Below, in pieces: positions 21,731 to 34,800 of a stretch of 64,000 nucleotides of DNA. Every line of letters starts with the position of its first letter. Position 1 is the stretch's first letter. Both the position numbers and the translations under genes were made by a program. Below the pieces are notes generated by a model. That model worked only from the letters and a program-made list of their open reading frames with translations, searched no databases and was not told where the DNA came from. The stretch spans positions 10,674,175 to 10,738,174 of the forward strand of contig NC_087078.1 of the NCBI RefSeq assembly GCF_026151205.1, given 5' to 3'. The DNA comes from Bolinopsis microptera (taxonomy: Eukaryota > Ctenophora > Tentaculata > Lobata > Bolinopsidae).

Positions 21731-24701
21731 TTATTTTCCTATTCTAAACAGATCCATTGTAACACATATAGTGGCCATAGTACAAAGGATTGCTTCAGCG
21801 CCGAGCAGTGCATATAGGCTAACATAGGGGCTAATGAGGAAAACAACAGCGCTGGAGGATGACATGACCGCATTGAGCAACATGAACCCTATCTCACTGT
21901 CCGACTGAAAGAGTCGTCCGATCAAAGAGTTCAGGATGATGTTGAATCCAGCATCAGATATCCCCAACAGAACAGCTATTAATAGCACAAGGTACTTCTG
22001 TGGCTTGATGAACGTTTCCTCCCCCATTGCCTCTCTGTAGGAAGCTGCTGCAGGGAAGATAAGGAAGGTGAGGTAGAAGGAAGCCAGTGCTGACAGGAAC
22101 ATGAATATAACGATAACTTTGTTGCTAATCTTCTCGCAGACGAGTCCTAGTATGGGACAACAAGCTACCTCTGTAACCCCCAACACAAGCCCCATCAGCG
22201 TTATCAAACTCCTATCAGTGAATGTGTTTCCAATGCAGGTCTGGAATGTCATGGTGTAGAAGGCTTGCACCACTGCAATGTAGATGAGCAGGGTGAAGAG
22301 AAGTCCTACTTCCCTCCTCAGCAACGTTACTTTGTATCTCGCGGCGCTCAGCTTCATCCTCTCCCAGGCACTGTCACTCTCCATTACTCGGTGTGAATCA
22401 ATAGATTTGGAGGAGATGTAGTTTTCAAGTTCTTGGGTAGCCTCAGCTGTTTCGTTCAAGTTCCTGTAGCCGATAACTCCAACAAGGGATGCAGCTACGG
22501 TGAAGGCACAGCATATAAGGTAGATGTAGAGTCTTGTGTCCGCGTCTATCGTAGTGAGTGTACCAAGGTACAAGTAATCTGCTGTGTTTCCTGTAAATTG
22601 TTTTTTGTATGGTATGACTTTGAGCTTTGGAAACGTTTCGAATATTATCACGGTTTTAATGTCTTAACGAAAAGTGCTCATTAAAATATGCTCAAAGTAT
22701 GTTTGAATTAATTAACAATTGGTTTGTATTCATTCTCACCTATAACCATGCTCATCATGTAAATACACCACCAAATGGTATTGTTCCTCTGAAGATTTTC
22801 CATGGTCGAGTTGTCTGTGAACACTTTCGGCATAACCACCCACGTCAGCCCCATCCCAACACCTGTTCATTTTATTGTTACATATTTTCCTAAAAAAGCT
22901 GATCTGACATCATATTTTCGATGGTTTTTGTCGATATGAGCGGGATATAAATAAATGCCCTGTTTAATTTCAACGTTACAAAATAGCTTTAAAAAGAGAT
23001 AAGAATACTGTATCATATGCGACTATTTTAACAACCTACAGGCTACCTAATCTTGCCAAGTATCTTTTAAAATCCTGTTCATCGCACTCGCTTCTTTGTA
23101 CCACATCATCAGTATAATATCGTGCATGGTGTTTGATCGCAACGTGCAACAGGCCAAAATATACTGAGCATTCGCCAGAATCCACCGGATATAAAAGCCG
23201 GCTCTGATAATCTAAAATATCCATTACTTTTAGTAGGTCTCGGTGATAATGCCATGGAGTTAATAGGGATTTACGTATGAATAGCAAATATTTGAATATT
23301 TGACTGCATCAATAATAAATATGCGGAGTTATTATCCACCAATCGTGCTTGGCTAGTGTTGTGAATTTTATTAATAAAATTCTCATTTTTTCCACTTATA
23401 TTCTGCTAGTAGTTAGTAACTAGCTATAATACCGTTATGTTATAAATGCACAACAACTCTTGAACAGTTTTAAACATGTTTGTCTATCGAATGTGGGCCA
23501 AATTTTGCAGATTTCCCGTTTGTTGCGACAAGGAAAAAGTTCTCATCAGGATAAAGAAGTGTTTAATTCCTTATATTATATATATTACAACAATGCGACT
23601 AATAAGTAATACCCGATCCGAATAAACGTTTATCCACCATTGATTTTACCTGTAATAACTGATCCGAGGTAGATAGTCCAGGTCTTCATAAAGATGATGC
23701 CGATAAAGAGCCCGCTGTAAAGGATGCTAGAGATACCCATAGTTGCCCTTATTCCGATTGTGTTGATGACGAAGGGGGTTATGAGGGCTACTGGTATACT
23801 TGATGCGAAGGTTAAACCTGAAATATGATGTGTTATCTAATATTTGGTTTAACTTATATACATTTCAATCTCCTATTATCTTAATTTTATTAACTACGTC
23901 GGCTTATTTTGGATTTCAACGGCTATTTGCCCATGAAACACTGATGAACCCTAAGTGCAGTGAGCGACAAATCGGCTGGATTTACTGTGACGTCATCATG
24001 AACTATGACAAATGATGACGGAGTATTTCTGAGAAGGTATGATAAAGATAACTCTATCTTAACCATTTTTTTTTCGAATATTCAATAGTCAATACCCCGA
24101 AATAATAATAAAATCACGATAAACTACGTGACATACTCATATTTATCAATACTACCTCATTCTGCTTCCTTTGGAAAATATATTCGGAACGGGGAATGGG
24201 GCTTTAACTCCACTTACTTAGACTGACTCCACTTTGACTCCACTTACTTTGACTCCACTTACTTTGACTCCACTTTGACTCCACTTACTTTGACTCCACT
24301 TACTTAAACTGACTCCACTTTGACTCCACTTTGACTCCACTTACTTTGACTCCACTAACTTTGACTCCACTTTGACTCCACTTTGACTCCACTTACTTTG
24401 ACTCCACTTTGACTCCACTTACTTTGACTCCACTTACTTAAACGGACTATACTTTGACTCCACTTACTTTGACTCCACTTACTTTGACTCCACTTTGACT
24501 CCACTTTGACTCCACTTACTTTGACTCCACTTTGACTCCACTTACTTTGACTTAAGAAGCCCACATCCGAGCTGTGTGTGGTGTTCATCCCATCAGTTAT
24601 CACCACATCCAGTAAGCCACCGCCAGGAAAGAAAGCCGAGTAAACCAGGCACATTACCACTGCGCTCACCAACACGTTACAGAACGGCTTAGTAAACAGT
24701 T
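21731..24701 (-). CDS. UNC93-like major-facilitator protein B (4 exons found, 5' exon missing)
   Basis: Exons: 24546..24701, 23650..23817, 22740..22862, 21731..22590. The last three have the same lengths as gene A (168, 123, 860 nt) and all phases agree, so the two genes are a tandem duplication. Family marks include KPFCNVLVSAVVMCLVYSAF, GMGLTWVV, TMENLQRNNTIWWC, TMTFQTCIG and LLGISDAGFN. A first coding exon like gene A's 67-nt exon was not found up to 26.6 kb. It may be diverged, more distant or lost; if lost, the gene is broken. The first exon found is flanked on both sides by minisatellites that contain its splice sites. Confidence 0.8.
24205..24551. repeat. Donor-site minisatellite of UNC93-like gene B
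   Basis: On the minus strand the exon end and donor read AGTCAAA/GTAAGTGGAGTCAAAGT. The intron continues as about 30 alternating short units of TCAAAGTGGAG and TCAAAGTAAGTGGAG. Many units therefore recreate the consensus donor AAAGTAAGT. Confidence 0.9.
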
Positions 24702-25340
24702 CTGAAGTGTAGTTAATGTTAGAGTTAGCTCTGAAGTGTAGTTAACAGTTAGAGTTAGCTCTGAAGTGTAGTTAACAGTTAGAGTTAGCTCTGAAGTGTA
24801 GTTAATGTTAGAGTTAGCTCTGAAGTGTAGTTAATGTTAGAGTTAGCTCTGAAGTGCAGTTAATGTTAGATTTAGCTCTGAAGTGTAGTTAATGTTAGAG
24901 TTAGCTCTGAAGTGTAGTTAATGTTAGAGTTAGCTCTGAAGTGTAGTTAATGTTAGAGTTAGCTCTGAAGTGTAGTTAATGTTAGAGTTAGCTTTGAAGT
25001 GTAGTTAATGTTAAAGTTAGCTTTGAAGTGTAGTTAATGTTAGAGTTAGCTCTGAAGTGTAGTTAATGTCAGAGTTAGCTCTGAAGTGTAGTTAACAGTT
25101 AGAGTTAGCTCTGAAGTGTAGTTAACAGTTAGAGTTAGCTCTGAAGTGTAGTTAATGTTAGAGTTAGCTCTGAAGTGTAGTTAATGTTAGAGTTAGCTCT
25201 GAAGTGTAGTTAACAGTTAGCTCTGAAGTGTAGTTAATGTTAGAGTTAGCTCTGAAGTGTAGTTAACAGTTAGCTCTGAAGTGTAGTTAATGTTAGAGTT
25301 AGCTCTGAAGTGTAGTTAACAGTTAGCTCTGAAGTGTAAT
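24702..25340. repeat. Acceptor-site minisatellite of UNC93-like gene B
   Basis: About 22 copies of a 29-bp unit (variants 24 and 30 bp). Read on the minus strand each contains TTAACTACACTTCAG/AG, the same text that forms the real acceptor of the exon at 24701. The 3' splice site has thus been multiplied through the intron. Confidence 0.9.
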
Positions 25341-26599
25341 TTGTATTATAGTGAGAATGAACACTGGATGAGACTGGTATGTGGTTCGGTAAGATCATGT
25401 CTTGATTTGGAATGTTCACTATAACAGACAATCAACATTAGGACCCCTAATTTAGAAGTATCAAGCTAAAATATTGAATATGACAAGTTGTTAACCACTA
25501 GGGTATTATATTCTGTAACATACGTCAGAAGATCTGAGGTTATAGAATTTAATGGTGACCACTGTGTTAATTTTAGGTACCCAGCTTTTCGCTTAAAAAA
25601 GAGAGAAATTTCGAAATGAATGCTAGAATATACTTGGAGGAACCAATATATTGTGTGACTCAGACGTGTTCACAATAACAGTTGTTACAATGTGTAACAA
25701 TAACTGTAAACTGGTGTATTGTTTTCATCTCATCGCACCCAGCAAGCCACTATAATTAAAACATAATATTACCATTGAATTACTGTATATATTAGTTAAC
25801 TTATTAGTCAACATTACATTAACCGCATGAAACTCAAATAAATCATCACTATATCCACTCCATTCATGTAGGCGTGGTTTCTGATGCGGCCATGATGATT
25901 ATTTCCATCTCTCTAGGACTAAGATTAAGTGTTATCTTGAATGTTTTGCTTATTTTTCAGCGTCTTGCCCATGATGTTTTGTCGTGCAATATACTGGATT
26001 TTAACAGTATGTTTTAGTATTTTGTTGTAGCTACATGATGTATTATAGTGATTTTGTATTTAACTTTCTCAGAAAATTACTTTCTGTCGAAACCTGATTT
26101 AACTGCCTATAGACTCCCTAGACAACAATATTGTAGTGACGGTTATTCGTTGCACTTTAATCTATTTAATTGTTTCAACTTTTCAGTTACATACTTGATA
26201 TTTTGCTGCTAATAATTGTAATCGTATCTAACAGCTGATTGGCTAAGCTATGTCAATGGATCCTAAATCTGATCGGTTAAAATATTTACCGATAAAGTGC
26301 TGTATAAATTGTGACTTTACGTATTTATTTACGTATTTATTTATTATTTTATATATTTAAAAACCGTAAATTTGTCGAATCAACTGGACTCTGGAAGCTT
26401 TAAGAAGCAAGTGTCAAAACGAATGTATAATAACTCTATTAGGAATATAATATATAAGATATGTATCTTGTAACTGTTTTAGCATTCCATTTGATAACAT
26501 TCCATAAAATAGATACATTTAAGTGTTGACCTAGTATTGTAACTTTGTAAATACTGATGTGATAATTGCTTTGTTGTTTAAACGAAGGGCGGTGCTTAA
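25341..26599. other. No gene seen
   Basis: AT-rich, with low-complexity patches (for example 26315..26365). I looked here for the missing first exon of UNC93-like gene B and found no convincing ATG-to-donor match. Confidence 0.4.
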
Positions 26600-27155
26600 G
26601 GGGGGGGGGTTCACCCTGATTTTTTTGTGAAACTTGGTTTCGAGATAGCAGTTGACCAACAAACTAGGACCAGTTACCGAACTTTTGAGGGGGTCCCGGA
26701 CCCCAACTGCCAAACAGTGCCCGCGGGGCAGCCACGCCCATATTTTGTCCAAATTAGGCCCAATTTAGCCAAATACCCTGAACATGCCCAAAATCCAGAT
26801 TTTAGGTGCTCTACTTGTAGCTCGTGGTCCCCTGAACTCGTATATGAATTTCCATCAAGATTGGACAAAAAATGACTGAGTTATGAGCAAAAAACCATAT
26901 GACCATATTTGGGCATACGCACCAAATTTGATCGATTTTGGCCCATATATTAGTTAAATATCAATATTTTTGAATGAAACCAACTTTATATGGAAGGTAA
27001 GCCTATACTACACATTCTCTATGATTATCAGCTCAGTATTTACCTAACTGTGGATTCTGTGTTCAAATAATCGCAAAAAATGAACAAAACTGCCCATATC
27101 TCAGTTCGCGATATTTTGCAAATCAGGGTGAACCCCCCCCCCCCCCCCCCCCCCC
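26600..27155. mobile_element. 556-bp TTAA-flanked inverted-repeat element
   Basis: TTAA (26596..26599 and 27156..27159) flanks inverted ends: G10-TTCACCCTGATTT on the left and AAATCAGGGTGAA-C(24 or so) on the right. A TTAA target with G-rich inverted termini fits Kolobok or piggyBac-type non-autonomous elements. Open frames inside are unrecognisable. Confidence 0.75.
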
Positions 27156-28857
27156 TTAAGAATCCTTTACAAATCTAACACTTTATGTTATCACTGTTAT
27201 TTTTCTTGAATAATATCACAATATTCGGATTATTCCGGGTAATCAACCGTCAAAGTTGAGGTTTAACTCTATGACAACCTCTAACTCTATGACAACCTCT
27301 AACCTAACTCTATGACAACCTCTAACTCACACAGCATACTGGTTGCGGTAGAGATATGTTAAGGTTATATAGCCTGATTGCATGTCTAAACAGTAAATAA
27401 CCGTCAAGCAGGTGGTGGAACAATGGGTCTTCCACCGGTCAGGGATTAATAATAATATGTAGTAATATTACTAATATTACTAATATGCTGAATAGGTTGT
27501 AAGGTTGTGGGGTTGTGAATGGAATTTGAACTCAGTAAGGTAGTGTGCGTAGTAGGAAAAGTGTAGACAAAACATAAAGTGGGATCTCTGAGAATTGCTC
27601 AATAAAAGTTGACTCCACTGCTAATTCCGGTCTAAAATAATAGCGTAATGTTTAAAAATAACTCCATGTTAAGCAGTAAGCACCACCTGTCGGTTATGTT
27701 TCCAGTTAACATGGATAATTACTCTTGCTACTACCCCAGCAAAACTGCACCTGGTTATCCAGAATATCTGGAGAGTGCTAGAAGTCTCAAAGTCTGGCCT
27801 TCTATGGAAGGTGCTCGAAGTCTGGCCTTCTTAAGATGTCGCCCACTCGGAGGTCAGCTCTATAAATGCTGCTAAAACCACTTTTTGGTAATTGCTTCAA
27901 GAACCACTCTAGAGGAACGTGTTCTAGATTGTGTAAAGTTCTAGAACCCAATTTATCTATATAGTTGTCTCTCTTTAATATCATTATGTTTAGTATTATT
28001 ATATTATGTAAGACCTAACACTAGATTGAAGATGTATTATTCCATACAATATTGGTGTCGGCTATTCTAGAGGCAATCGTGTGTTCTAGAACTTTTGTTG
28101 CAGTCAGAATATCTTTGTTGCGATAAAAATATTCCAGGATTAATCGTCATACTCATACCAAGGAATAGTTTCTATACCAAAATGGGGATGGAACATGGTA
28201 GAATGTTCCACTGTGTTACTGTGCTAGGTGAGTCAGCAAGACAACGTAATTCGATCAGGATTTCATTGAGATGAAAACAAGCCTAAACAAAGTCAGACAT
28301 ATTTTACCAGGGTAACAGCTGCCATTTGCTAACCACTTCTTCCACCACGTTTCTTGGCACGTGATTTGATTACATAACATGAGGGTGGGGTAACTGAGTA
28401 GAGAGGCATTTTATATGGTTATATGAGGCATCATTCTTCAACTTTTGTGTATTGTCATCTTCTAAAAACGTTGGACTCTGAGTAACGCCGAAATGATGCA
28501 GAGTTCTGTAAGTTATTATCTTTATTGGTTTGAGTTTAAGTTACAAAGTTAAGATTGACCGGCATTTATTAAATTAAAGTATGGTATTTATCGCTTAACG
28601 TTCGAGAAAAAGTACGGGATTTATTAAACTTTTGAGATTGAATTATTAAGCTTCCTCTGCACGATTTCTTTTCAGTTGCCGTGCAAATTTGCAAAATGTA
28701 GCATGTTTTTCCAGGTTAAGTACTAAAAACAGAGCTGCTTGATTTCGACATGATTCATCAAAAAGTGTCTAGTCACCGCAAATTAACCATTACTTCGTTC
28801 ATTAATTCACCACTCCTTTTCATTTGTAACTCTCCGCTCTGATAGGTATGCAATACG
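27156..28857. other. Intergenic upstream of the Kelch-BTB gene
   Basis: Contains a short tandem CTCTAACTCTATGACAAC repeat (about 27262..27328). Otherwise it is unremarkable. The Kelch-BTB promoter and 5' UTR probably lie in the last few hundred bases. Confidence 0.5.
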
Positions 28858-31800
28858 ATGCTGGGTGATGTAGAGTTTGAAGTAAGACCGACTGTTTTAC
28901 CGGGAGGGTTGCGCGCACCAGAACCAGGAGATGTGGTGGAGTTTGTGGTGGAGGGGGAGCGGTTACTCGCGCATCGCTCTACCCTCGCGCAGCACTGCAC
29001 TTTCTTCTCTAATATGTTCAGGTAATGTGGGGTAGTTTTTACAGTTTTTCAGATGTTTCCTGAGTCTAGTTAGCAAATATTGCTTGGTTAATTTTATAAT
29101 AAATGTTGGTTAATTTTATTTATTAAAAAAATAAACTCACTTTTTTTAGCAACTTCGTGAATTTCCCTAAAGTCCTCCAAATCCTCGGGCATAGGCTCTA
29201 TCTGCTCTATAGTAGCTGGATCTGACTCCATCATCTCCTATTAGTTTAAATCATGGAGTATAGATGTAGTTAATAATATGTAAATTGTAAATTGTATATA
29301 TTTATTTAAAATCAATTTTATCTATTCGACAGCTTATTGATATCTGACCTAAATTCTAAAGATTAATTCTTGATTAATGTTTAGGACCTCTTTAAACTTG
29401 GAGATTTTACCTTTAAAAGGAACAAGTGGCAAACATTTTCTGTTATTTAGGCGACTTATCGGTTCAATAAGCAGGATTTTATGAATATTATGCTCCCTCA
29501 ATGTTACAAATAGTAGCAAATAATAAAATCTACGATATCGTCACATACTTATATTTATAAATACATATTTATCATCTCGTCGATTCAGTATGGTAGTCAG
29601 AACGGCATTTCGAATAACTTAAGGATTTGTTTATCGAATAAAAACAAATATTATGTTACTAATAATTTAAGTAAAAACTTCTTTAAACCGTTTACATTAG
29701 TACATGTTATTAGCTCTATTAAAATCAGAGCTGCTCTAATTTTGTTACTATCCACATTCAGGCCAGTGTTTCGAGAAAGCATTGCAAAAGTTATTGAATT
29801 AAAGAATGTTAGTCTCCCCGCTATGAGACTGTTTCTAAAACTTGTTCATCTCACTGAGGACCCACTAAATAACCTCGATGTAAGTTTTATTGTTTCTTTC
29901 CTTAATAAATTATTAAAGATACGAGCTTTAAAAGTCTTTAACAGGACTAGGTCCTTTGTTCAAATTTATAAACTATTTGAGGGATAAATTGCGTTTTTAA
30001 ACAAGAAAGTTAACACAATGGTACACTTAATTAATGTTCAAATTATGTGATTATCCCTAGCTATTACTATATCTATGATTAATACTATATCTCATATTCC
30101 ATGTCAGGTAACTGTTATGAAGGATGAAGGTTTAACCACACTGATGGAGCTATTCAAGCTAGTTGACATGTTCCAACACACCCCCCTCATCTGCTCCCTA
30201 TCTCAGTTCATTGGGGTCAGTTGTTAAATACTTATTTAACCTATTCATAACTTATTCAATAACATTCATTAATTTCGATAAATATAAGATTTAATAACAA
30301 TCTTTTTTCGCTCTTTTGAGTGGGTCGATCATATAATTGATGTTTTGGGAGACTCTCACTTTGTCCCAAAGCATCAAAATATAAGATTCTTATAAATATA
30401 AGATTTAACAAATATAAAATGTTTATAACTTATTCATCATTTATCTGTCTAAACTCAGTCTCTTAATTTAACGGGGACAGTAAATGAATAATCTTTTGTC
30501 CATTGACTTAATTGTTAAGTGAACCTTTGAAGTCAGAATATGTGAGCGTCTATTTTTAAAATATAATGGTGTCCTAAACATGTGTAATGGAGGGGTGGCC
30601 TTGACATGTGACAGCGATCAACCAATCACCTCACAGCATCGACCAATCGAATCCTCGAATTGCTGTCACGTGTTAAAACAAATATTGTGAACAAAGCAGC
30701 TATTCATTAGGAGACTTAAGCCGGCCCCTGTAATCTCTTAATTACTTAATTAGATGATCTATTCAGTATTCAACTTTCATATCAAAATGAATGACCTTAC
30801 TTGAAGAAATACAACTTTGAGTAATATCAATGAATTTATAAAACTAAGAGAGTTAGAATTCAAAAGAGATCAGCGGTAAGCACTCTAGTTTCCTAGAAGA
30901 CTAATTGATTTTACAAGCGTGTACATTTTAATGTAGTAACAGTACAGATAAAATTGATCATAATATTCAATATTAATGCTCATATATTGCAGCTCCCCAC
31001 AACAGTAAGACCTTTTTACTTAACTCTTTTTTCGCTCAAAGCGGGGAGGCAATTAAATGATTAAACGATAAGGAGCTTATTGTCATTTGTCTAAAAGGGG
31101 CCTTTTTTATTAACATTAAACGTAATGTAAACCACTGTGTGTACACGATCCTTAGCAACACTGGCAACTACATCTCTTTCTCGAACTTCTAGAGCACTAG
31201 TAAACGTTAGTGACTCATCACAATGACACAAAAAAGAGGGATAGAGAAAATTCTTCAGATAACAAGTTTCTGAATGATAAAACAAAATTTTTGGATTTTA
31301 AAGCAAAACTTCCGAATAATGGGTGGGGCAAGAAAATAATCGGTGAGGAGGCAAGAAAATACGAAATCTCATAGCCCAAAATCGTAAAATGAGTAATGAT
31401 CAAAAGATCAAGACCACAACCGATGGTGATATCATATTACATGATCAGTTGTTGTATAGCAGAGCAAAATGTTCAACTTGTATTCTATGAATAGTAGTAA
31501 CGATTTAGTTGCCATGATTTTGTAGCAACTTAGTAACATAATCCTGATTTTAGAGTTGATGACTGCTTATTATTTTAATCATTCCATGAGCAAGGTTCTT
31601 AGATCATAAGTATAACTGAAAAATGTATGTATGTATTACAGAACCTATATTAATCCTAAATTTACTTGGACTAGTTCCCCAGACTGACAGACTCTCCAAA
31701 CCATCCTAAATCCCCCACCTGTACTAAATCTACCACCTGCACTAAATCCCTCACCTGTACTAAATCTACCACCACGTATTACAGGCTGTAACACGCTCAC

Positions 31801-34800
31801 TAATAACCCTCCCAGATAAGTACGAACACAGAGAACTGCTGCCAAGTGTTAGGGTTCGCAGCAAGGTACGGGTTCCAGGGGGCTGTGCTACAGGACTCGG
31901 CTGCGTGTGCGCTGCGCGTCGCTGCCGCTAACTTTGCTCTTGTCACACAGTCAGGTATGTGTTGTGTGGTAAGATGTAGTGTGAGGTTGTGTAATGTGTA
32001 TTAGTGATTCTCAGCCCTTACTTTTCTAGCTATATCATAATATGTCAGTCTTAGCTCGTGTTACCTAGCATTATCAAACATTTTCTTACTCAAGCTATCA
32101 TCTTCTAGTCCTACCTAAAAAGTTCTACCTAAAAAGAACTTTTTAGCCGCTATCAGCACTATCTACTAACAATTCCTAACACCAGTACCACCCCACAGCA
32201 CCCTATTTGGAACTGGAACTACCACTAGCGCTCGAACTGCTGTCTCGTGACGATATTGAGATAAACTCCGAGCTAGAAACGCTTCACGCCGCTATCAGAT
32301 GGTTCAGACACAATCACATACCTGACATATTTGCTGCTGTTCGGTATGTTGTGGGTTATATTATATTGGGGAGCTGAGCCATTTGTTGTCAAGTGTCAAA
32401 ACAAATGTGGTTTATTTCCTTACCAGTATTCAGATATATTGGTAGATGGTTTTAAGATGTTTCCTCAGCTATGTATCATCTACTAACTTATATACCGTTA
32501 CAACGGTGACAATTTTGTAGCTGTAGTCCAGTGTATTTGAGTGTGAAAATATCAAGACTGAGGTAAATGGATAATTATCGTATAGAAAATTACGGAATGA
32601 AGGTATTTGCCCTGAGGTTTGAATCCCGTTTACAACTTTACTGTTATCAACGTGTGCATAGCGCTACTAAATTCCTTAGAATTAACAACTTCTCTGTATG
32701 AAGCTGTGAAAGACACAAGATAACTACTTGCACTAATATACTGTAAATAACTAAGTTTTAACCAACGTCAGGTTGTACCTGATACCAGCGACAGCCCTGC
32801 TGAAGTACAAGAAAGACGGAGCACTGTGGAATGCCCTGCAGTGCGCGGCTCCCCCTAATGCCCTGCAGTGCGCGGCTCCCCCCAGTGACATTCCCAGTGC
32901 ACGACAGCGCGACGTGCTGAAGTGTCTGTATGTGATTGGTGGACTAGGTTAGTGGTGTTTTCAGCTTACACGACTTTTGTCCGACAGCACTGTTTTCTTG
33001 TATTTGAAGTGATATCTCAAATTTCGGACAGTACACCAGTATCCACGTACAAACACCAACATTGGTATGTGGTAACTGGTGTATGTACGTGGTAACTGAT
33101 ATTTGTACGTGGATATTGGACTCGGCAGTGCTGGGGTAACCGTATAGTGGATAATTCCGAACAGATATATGTTCTCGGTGAGTCAGTACAACCGCAAGTC
33201 TGACTGTTCAGTAATATAGCGAATATTCAATGATACGGTAACCCTAGTTGTACGTTGGTTTTACTCCTCTAGTAACTCATGAAATTACCAACCCGTCAAG
33301 TTTGACAACATTCAGCGGGTTCCAACATTCCTACATGGTATATTTCGATCATTATCGATCGTTATCTTTACCGGAACTATTATTAAGAAACTGTTTACAC
33401 CATTAAAATATTCAAAACCCCTAAAAGAAATCAAGTCATCCTAAAATGGTGATCAAACTATCTTTACCGAAATTCGATTCCTATAATTTGTGCAGTTTTT
33501 GCAATGATCTCAAAAGGCACCGAATTTTGCGGATTTACATATCATCCATCACCTACGTATTCAAAAATGGATTACCAATATGATTACAATCGATTAAAAC
33601 GAAACCTTCGTAAGCACAAACAACAAATACCAGAGTAGTAGAGTGTAGTTGAGTGTGCACTTCAAAGTCCACAAACAACAAACTAATTCCTTTGTTTCTC
33701 ACAGATCAAAGTGCAGTTGAGATCTACAATATAAAGAAGAAAGACTGGTATCTAGGAACGAGTTTACCAGAGGCAAGGCACGCAGCTTGTACTGCTACAC
33801 TCAACTGTACTGTCTACATTATGGGTACGATACCCATAGTGGGTTTTATATTATGGGTATTTGTTGAACTATCTTGTTAATCATGTAGTATTCTGAAGGG
33901 GGAGTACATTTTTGTACGTGCTTTTCCTTTGTAGGGGCTCATTTCTCAAATCTTCTAAAATACTGAATAGTTAGGTATAGTAGTAGTATGCACTGTGCAC
34001 AATGATTGACGTTTAGTACATATCACGCCGCAGTACCACATTTCCGGAAAATGAATGTATTTACCATTCGCCGCAAACCACTAACTAGAACATTGTACAT
34101 TTGTACCATACAATTGCTGGAATCTGTCAACTTGTTAACCAGTTTACAGTTAATACACATACTACATGCATATTGCCTAATGCATAGTGCATAGTGCATA
34201 GTGCATAGTGCATAGTGCATAGTACATAGTGCATAGTGCATAGTGCATAGTGCATAGTGCATAGTGCATACTACATACTGCACACTGCACACTGCACACT
34301 GCACACTGCACACTGCATACTGCATACTGCATATACTATACTGCATACTACATACTGCATACTGCACATACTATACTGCAAACTGCAAACTGCACAACGC
34401 ACACTGCATACTGCACACTGCACACTGACATACTATACACTGCATACTGCATACTGCACACTGCACACTGCACACTGCACACTGCACACTGCACACTGCA
34501 CACTGCACATACTATACTGCACACTGCATACTGCACACTGCACACTGACATACTATACACTGCATACTGCACACTGCACACTGCACACTGCATACTGCAC
34601 ACTGCACACTGCACATACTATACTGCACACTGAATACAGCATACTGCACATACTATACACACCTGTACAGTGTATACACGAAGATAACCTACAAATGTGC
34701 AGACAAATGTTCCTAACAACACTAATCCTAATCAGTATTACACATCCGAATACCGGTACTACTACTATTACTACTCTGTAACACTTTAATAACACTTCTC

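Noticed and set aside
24702..25340. Regular 29-bp repeats resembling a CRISPR array
   Set aside because: Units are head-to-tail without spacers and lie in an intron of an animal gene.
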